Shown here: one piece after another, positions 62,146 to 64,000 of the stretch
How the letters are laid out: the number at the start of each line of letters is the position of its first letter
Numbering within the stretch: the stretch's first letter is position 1
Assembly: GCF_004526235.1 (NCBI RefSeq)
Contig: NZ_CP038159.1
Location: 2,480,001-2,544,000 of the forward strand
DNA from: Sphingobacterium sp. CZ-2
Lineage (GTDB): Bacteria > Bacteroidota > Bacteroidia > Sphingobacteriales > Sphingobacteriaceae
Reading direction: 5' to 3'
Length of the DNA: 64,000 bases
Notes under the pieces: model-generated
What the model saw: the letters and a program-made list of their open reading frames with translations, nothing else
Told to the model about the DNA's origin: nothing
The model's database searches: none
Translations under genes and position numbers: made by a program

Positions 62146-63810
62146 CTATTTTGAAAGTCGTTTGTCGCCTAATTCTTTAAACTCTGACTTAGCTTTGAAA
62201 TTAGGGAAGGTATTTTCCATGGATAGGGTATATCCTATGTCAAAGAATAACCTGGTATCCGCGATTATCCCATCAAATTTCCAGTTTTCATCCACTTGAT
62301 CGGTTACCGCATGGTATCTTCCGGCCAGTGCATTCCGACGGGTAGCTAAAGCAGCAGTATCCGTTTCTAAATAATCTCCCGCACTGCCCATATATAATCC
62401 AGGAATTCCCTGTTTCACAAAGTTGAAATGATCCGAACGATAAAATCCACCAGAGGTAGGACTCCCTTCAGGTTTTAAGGTTCTACCGAATTTCTCGCCC
62501 GATCTGATGGCATAATCCTCCAGTTCCGTCTGTCCGGTTCCTACCACCGAAAACCCATTTTGTGCTCCAACCGGATTAAAGGAATCCATGTTCAGGTTGG
62601 CCACTGTTTTGTTCAATGGGAAAATAGGATGCTCCGCATAATATTGGGAGCCCAATAATCCTTGTTCCTCAGCCGTTACAGCTAAAAATACGATCGTTCT
62701 TTCCGGTTTTACCTTTGCGGCTTTGAAAGCCTTTGCGATTTCAAACAAAGCGGCCACCCCAGTTGCATTGTCTATTGCACCATTGAAGATGGAATCTCCG
62801 TTGGATACCTCTCCAATTCCTAAATGGTCCCAATGAGCGGTATAAATAATCGTTTCGTCCGCACGCTTGCTTCCTTCGATCTTTGCCAGTACATTATTTG
62901 ATTTCGATTCCCGGAAACTGTTTTTTAAGGCGACGTTCGTGGTTAGATTCATCGGTACAGGCTTAAATCCTTTTTTCTTGGCATCTTCCATAACCTTCGG
63001 ATCAAAACCAGCAGCCTTGAATAATTTGTTTGCTGTTTCACCTGTTACCCAACCTTGAAAAGCCACTTGGTTCTTTCCTTTGTTTTCAGGAACCAATGAC
63101 AATTGCGGACCAGTCCAACCACCTCTTACCACATTCCAACCGTAGCTGGCGGCAGCCGTTTCATGGATGATCAGGACACCTGCAGCACCCTGTCTGGATG
63201 CTTCCTCAAATTTATAGGTCCAGCGACCATAATAGGTCATGGTATCTGCTTTAAACAGATTTTTATCATAGCGGCCAGGATCAGAAACCATCACCACAAC
63301 GGTCTTTCCTTTCACATCCAAACCCTCGTAATCATTCCAATTGTATTCTGGAGCCACGATTCCAAATCCTACAAAAACCAGCTCTGTATTTTCTACCTGG
63401 ATGTTTTCTTCCATCCTTGGCGAACCGATCACATAATCATCCAAAAAATCAACCGTAACATCGGTATTTTTCCCCTTGAAGGTAAGCGTATTCTCCACCG
63501 GTTTGGCGTCGATCTCCACCATAGGCACCTCTTGGAAATAAGAATTTCCGTTCCCTGGTGCTAAGCCCAGGGCCTTAAATTGCTCTTGAATATAATTTAC
63601 CGTGAGGGTATCGCCTTTTGTAAAGGGTTTTCTGCCCAAAAATTCATCCGATGCTAAAGTGGCCACATAGTTTTTGAAGCCTTCCTCCGTGATGGCATGG
63701 ATGGCTGTGGAATCCAACTTACCGCTATCAAAGCTTCCAGATTCGGAACCTGATTTACAGGATACCAAACCCAGTAAAGCCGCAGCAAAAAAATAGGTCG
63801 TTTTTTTCAT
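62146..63810 (-). CDS. M28-family zinc aminopeptidase lipoprotein
   Basis: The 554-residue lipoprotein (lipobox LVSC, Cys18) has a PA domain (about 100-260) inserted in an M28 fold. Zinc ligands are visible: His in TAHWDHLG, Asp in NGAIDNATG, the Glu pair in TAEEQGLLGS, Asp in NMDSFNPVG and His in RSDHFNFVKQG. It is a periplasmic or surface aminopeptidase, probably degrading peptides. The downstream 4-TM gene starts 11 nt later. Confidence 0.92.
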   Translation of the reverse strand: MKKTTYFFAAALLGLVSCKSGSESGSFDSGKLDSTAIHAITEEGFKNYVATLASDEFLGRKPFTKGDTLTVNYIQEQFKALGLAPGNGNSYFQEVPMVEIDAKPVENTLTFKGKNTDVTVDFLDDYVIGSPRMEENIQVENTELVFVGFGIVAPEYNWNDYEGLDVKGKTVVVMVSDPGRYDKNLFKADTMTYYGRWTYKFEEASRQGAAGVLIIHETAAASYGWNVVRGGWTGPQLSLVPENKGKNQVAFQGWVTGETANKLFKAAGFDPKVMEDAKKKGFKPVPMNLTTNVALKNSFRESKSNNVLAKIEGSKRADETIIYTAHWDHLGIGEVSNGDSIFNGAIDNATGVAALFEIAKAFKAAKVKPERTIVFLAVTAEEQGLLGSQYYAEHPIFPLNKTVANLNMDSFNPVGAQNGFSVVGTGQTELEDYAIRSGEKFGRTLKPEGSPTSGGFYRSDHFNFVKQGIPGLYMGSAGDYLETDTAALATRRNALAGRYHAVTDQVDENWKFDGIIADTRLFFDIGYTLSMENTFPNFKAKSEFKELGDKRLSK

Positions 63811-63821
63811 TTTTAATGGTT

Positions 63822-64000
63822 TTATGGTTTTTCTATCGGAAAAACTTCAGCAATTGGATGGAAAAGATAGATCCGCTGGCTAGAAACCTCCAGGCATTTA
63901 TACCTTTTTCGAAGTTTCTCCTGTTTCTGGAATATCCTTCCGCTCTTGATACTGAAGTACTGTTGGAACTCCAGCGTGTCAATCGTCACGATCTCCTCCC
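63822..64000 (-). CDS. C-terminal end of an unidentified protein, possibly SprT-like (5' beyond window)
   Basis: An open frame enters from the right edge and stops at TAA 63822-63824, giving 59 complete codons. It reads EEIVTIDTLEFQQYFSIKSG and then RIFQKQEKLRKRYKCLEVSS before QRIYLFHPIAEVFPIEKP. The pattern of basic residues, then YLFHP, recalls C-termini of SprT-like proteins from memory, but the zinc-binding part is outside the window. Only the C-terminus can be judged. It lies 11 nt upstream of the M28 gene start. Confidence 0.5.
   Translation of the reverse strand, partial: EEIVTIDTLEFQQYFSIKSGRIFQKQEKLRKRYKCLEVSSQRIYLFHPIAEVFPIEKP

Overview
The window looks like the chromosome of a Sphingobacteriaceae-type Bacteroidota, probably Sphingobacterium or a close relative. 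The case rests on AT-leaning DNA, Bacteroidota -7 boxes (TAnnTTTG) in front of many genes with few recognisable Shine-Dalgarno sites, and typical families: long-form PurM, PUR/DUF3276 protein, LytTR two-component pair, S9B dipeptidyl peptidase, eukaryote-like ProS, DUF4905, FadL-type porin and HSDR_N orphan. Genus placement is inference. Most of the window is core genome. No tRNA, rRNA or CRISPR array was seen.

Layout. 1-10.5 kb: a transglutaminase-like membrane protein, a purM/RimB-like/rimK block, a LuxR regulator, a deoxyinosine glycosylase, purH, a secreted esterase and purN. 10.6-19.4 kb: thioredoxin-like, AraC and RidA genes, a four-gene LiaF-like/histidine kinase/LytTR/serine hydrolase operon, a PUR protein and a DPP IV-like peptidase. 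19.4-21.1 kb: a complete IS1182-family element. 21.2-27.8 kb: a membrane protein, dxr, rseP, carA with an attenuator-like leader, enolase and a DivIC/FtsB-like protein. 28.0-29.3 kb: an IS110-family element. 29.3-36.6 kb: a small outer-membrane protein, holA, an HSDR_N orphan, clpP-clpX, amn, a cystathionine beta-synthase and an FkbM methyltransferase. 36.9-43.3 kb: a tetR-tolC-acrA-acrB efflux operon. 43.7-46.9 kb: a perfect 1606-bp tandem duplication of a second IS110-family element. 47.0-64.0 kb: SCO/cytochrome c cluster, MFS transporter, a 54-residue Cys-rich protein, udk, LysM protein, DUF4905, NfeD, FadL porin, a Gly/Tyr/Trp-rich lipoprotein, proS, an SDR, a cystathionine gamma-synthase/lyase, small membrane proteins, an M28 peptidase and the end of one more gene.

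Five intergenic loci carry a nested palindromic repeat: an outer arm beginning CGTCATTGCGAGG around an inner arm beginning GTCATCCTGAGC. Two of these have been invaded by IS110 elements.

The strongest observation is that the noncoding end of the IS110 element at 28-29.3 kb can be read as a bridge RNA. One loop carries two guides matching the element's own ends. The other loop carries two guides matching the repeat arm into which the element is inserted. Two further mobile-DNA observations stand out. The IS1182 element sits in the loop of the DPP IV gene's intrinsic terminator with an 8-bp target duplication. The other IS110 element is duplicated in tandem with CT dinucleotides at every junction. 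Smaller leads are a leader-peptide/terminator arrangement before carA, an orphan promoter-terminator unit of about 65 nt, and several genes whose -7 box lies only 3-7 nt before the start codon, suggesting leaderless mRNAs.
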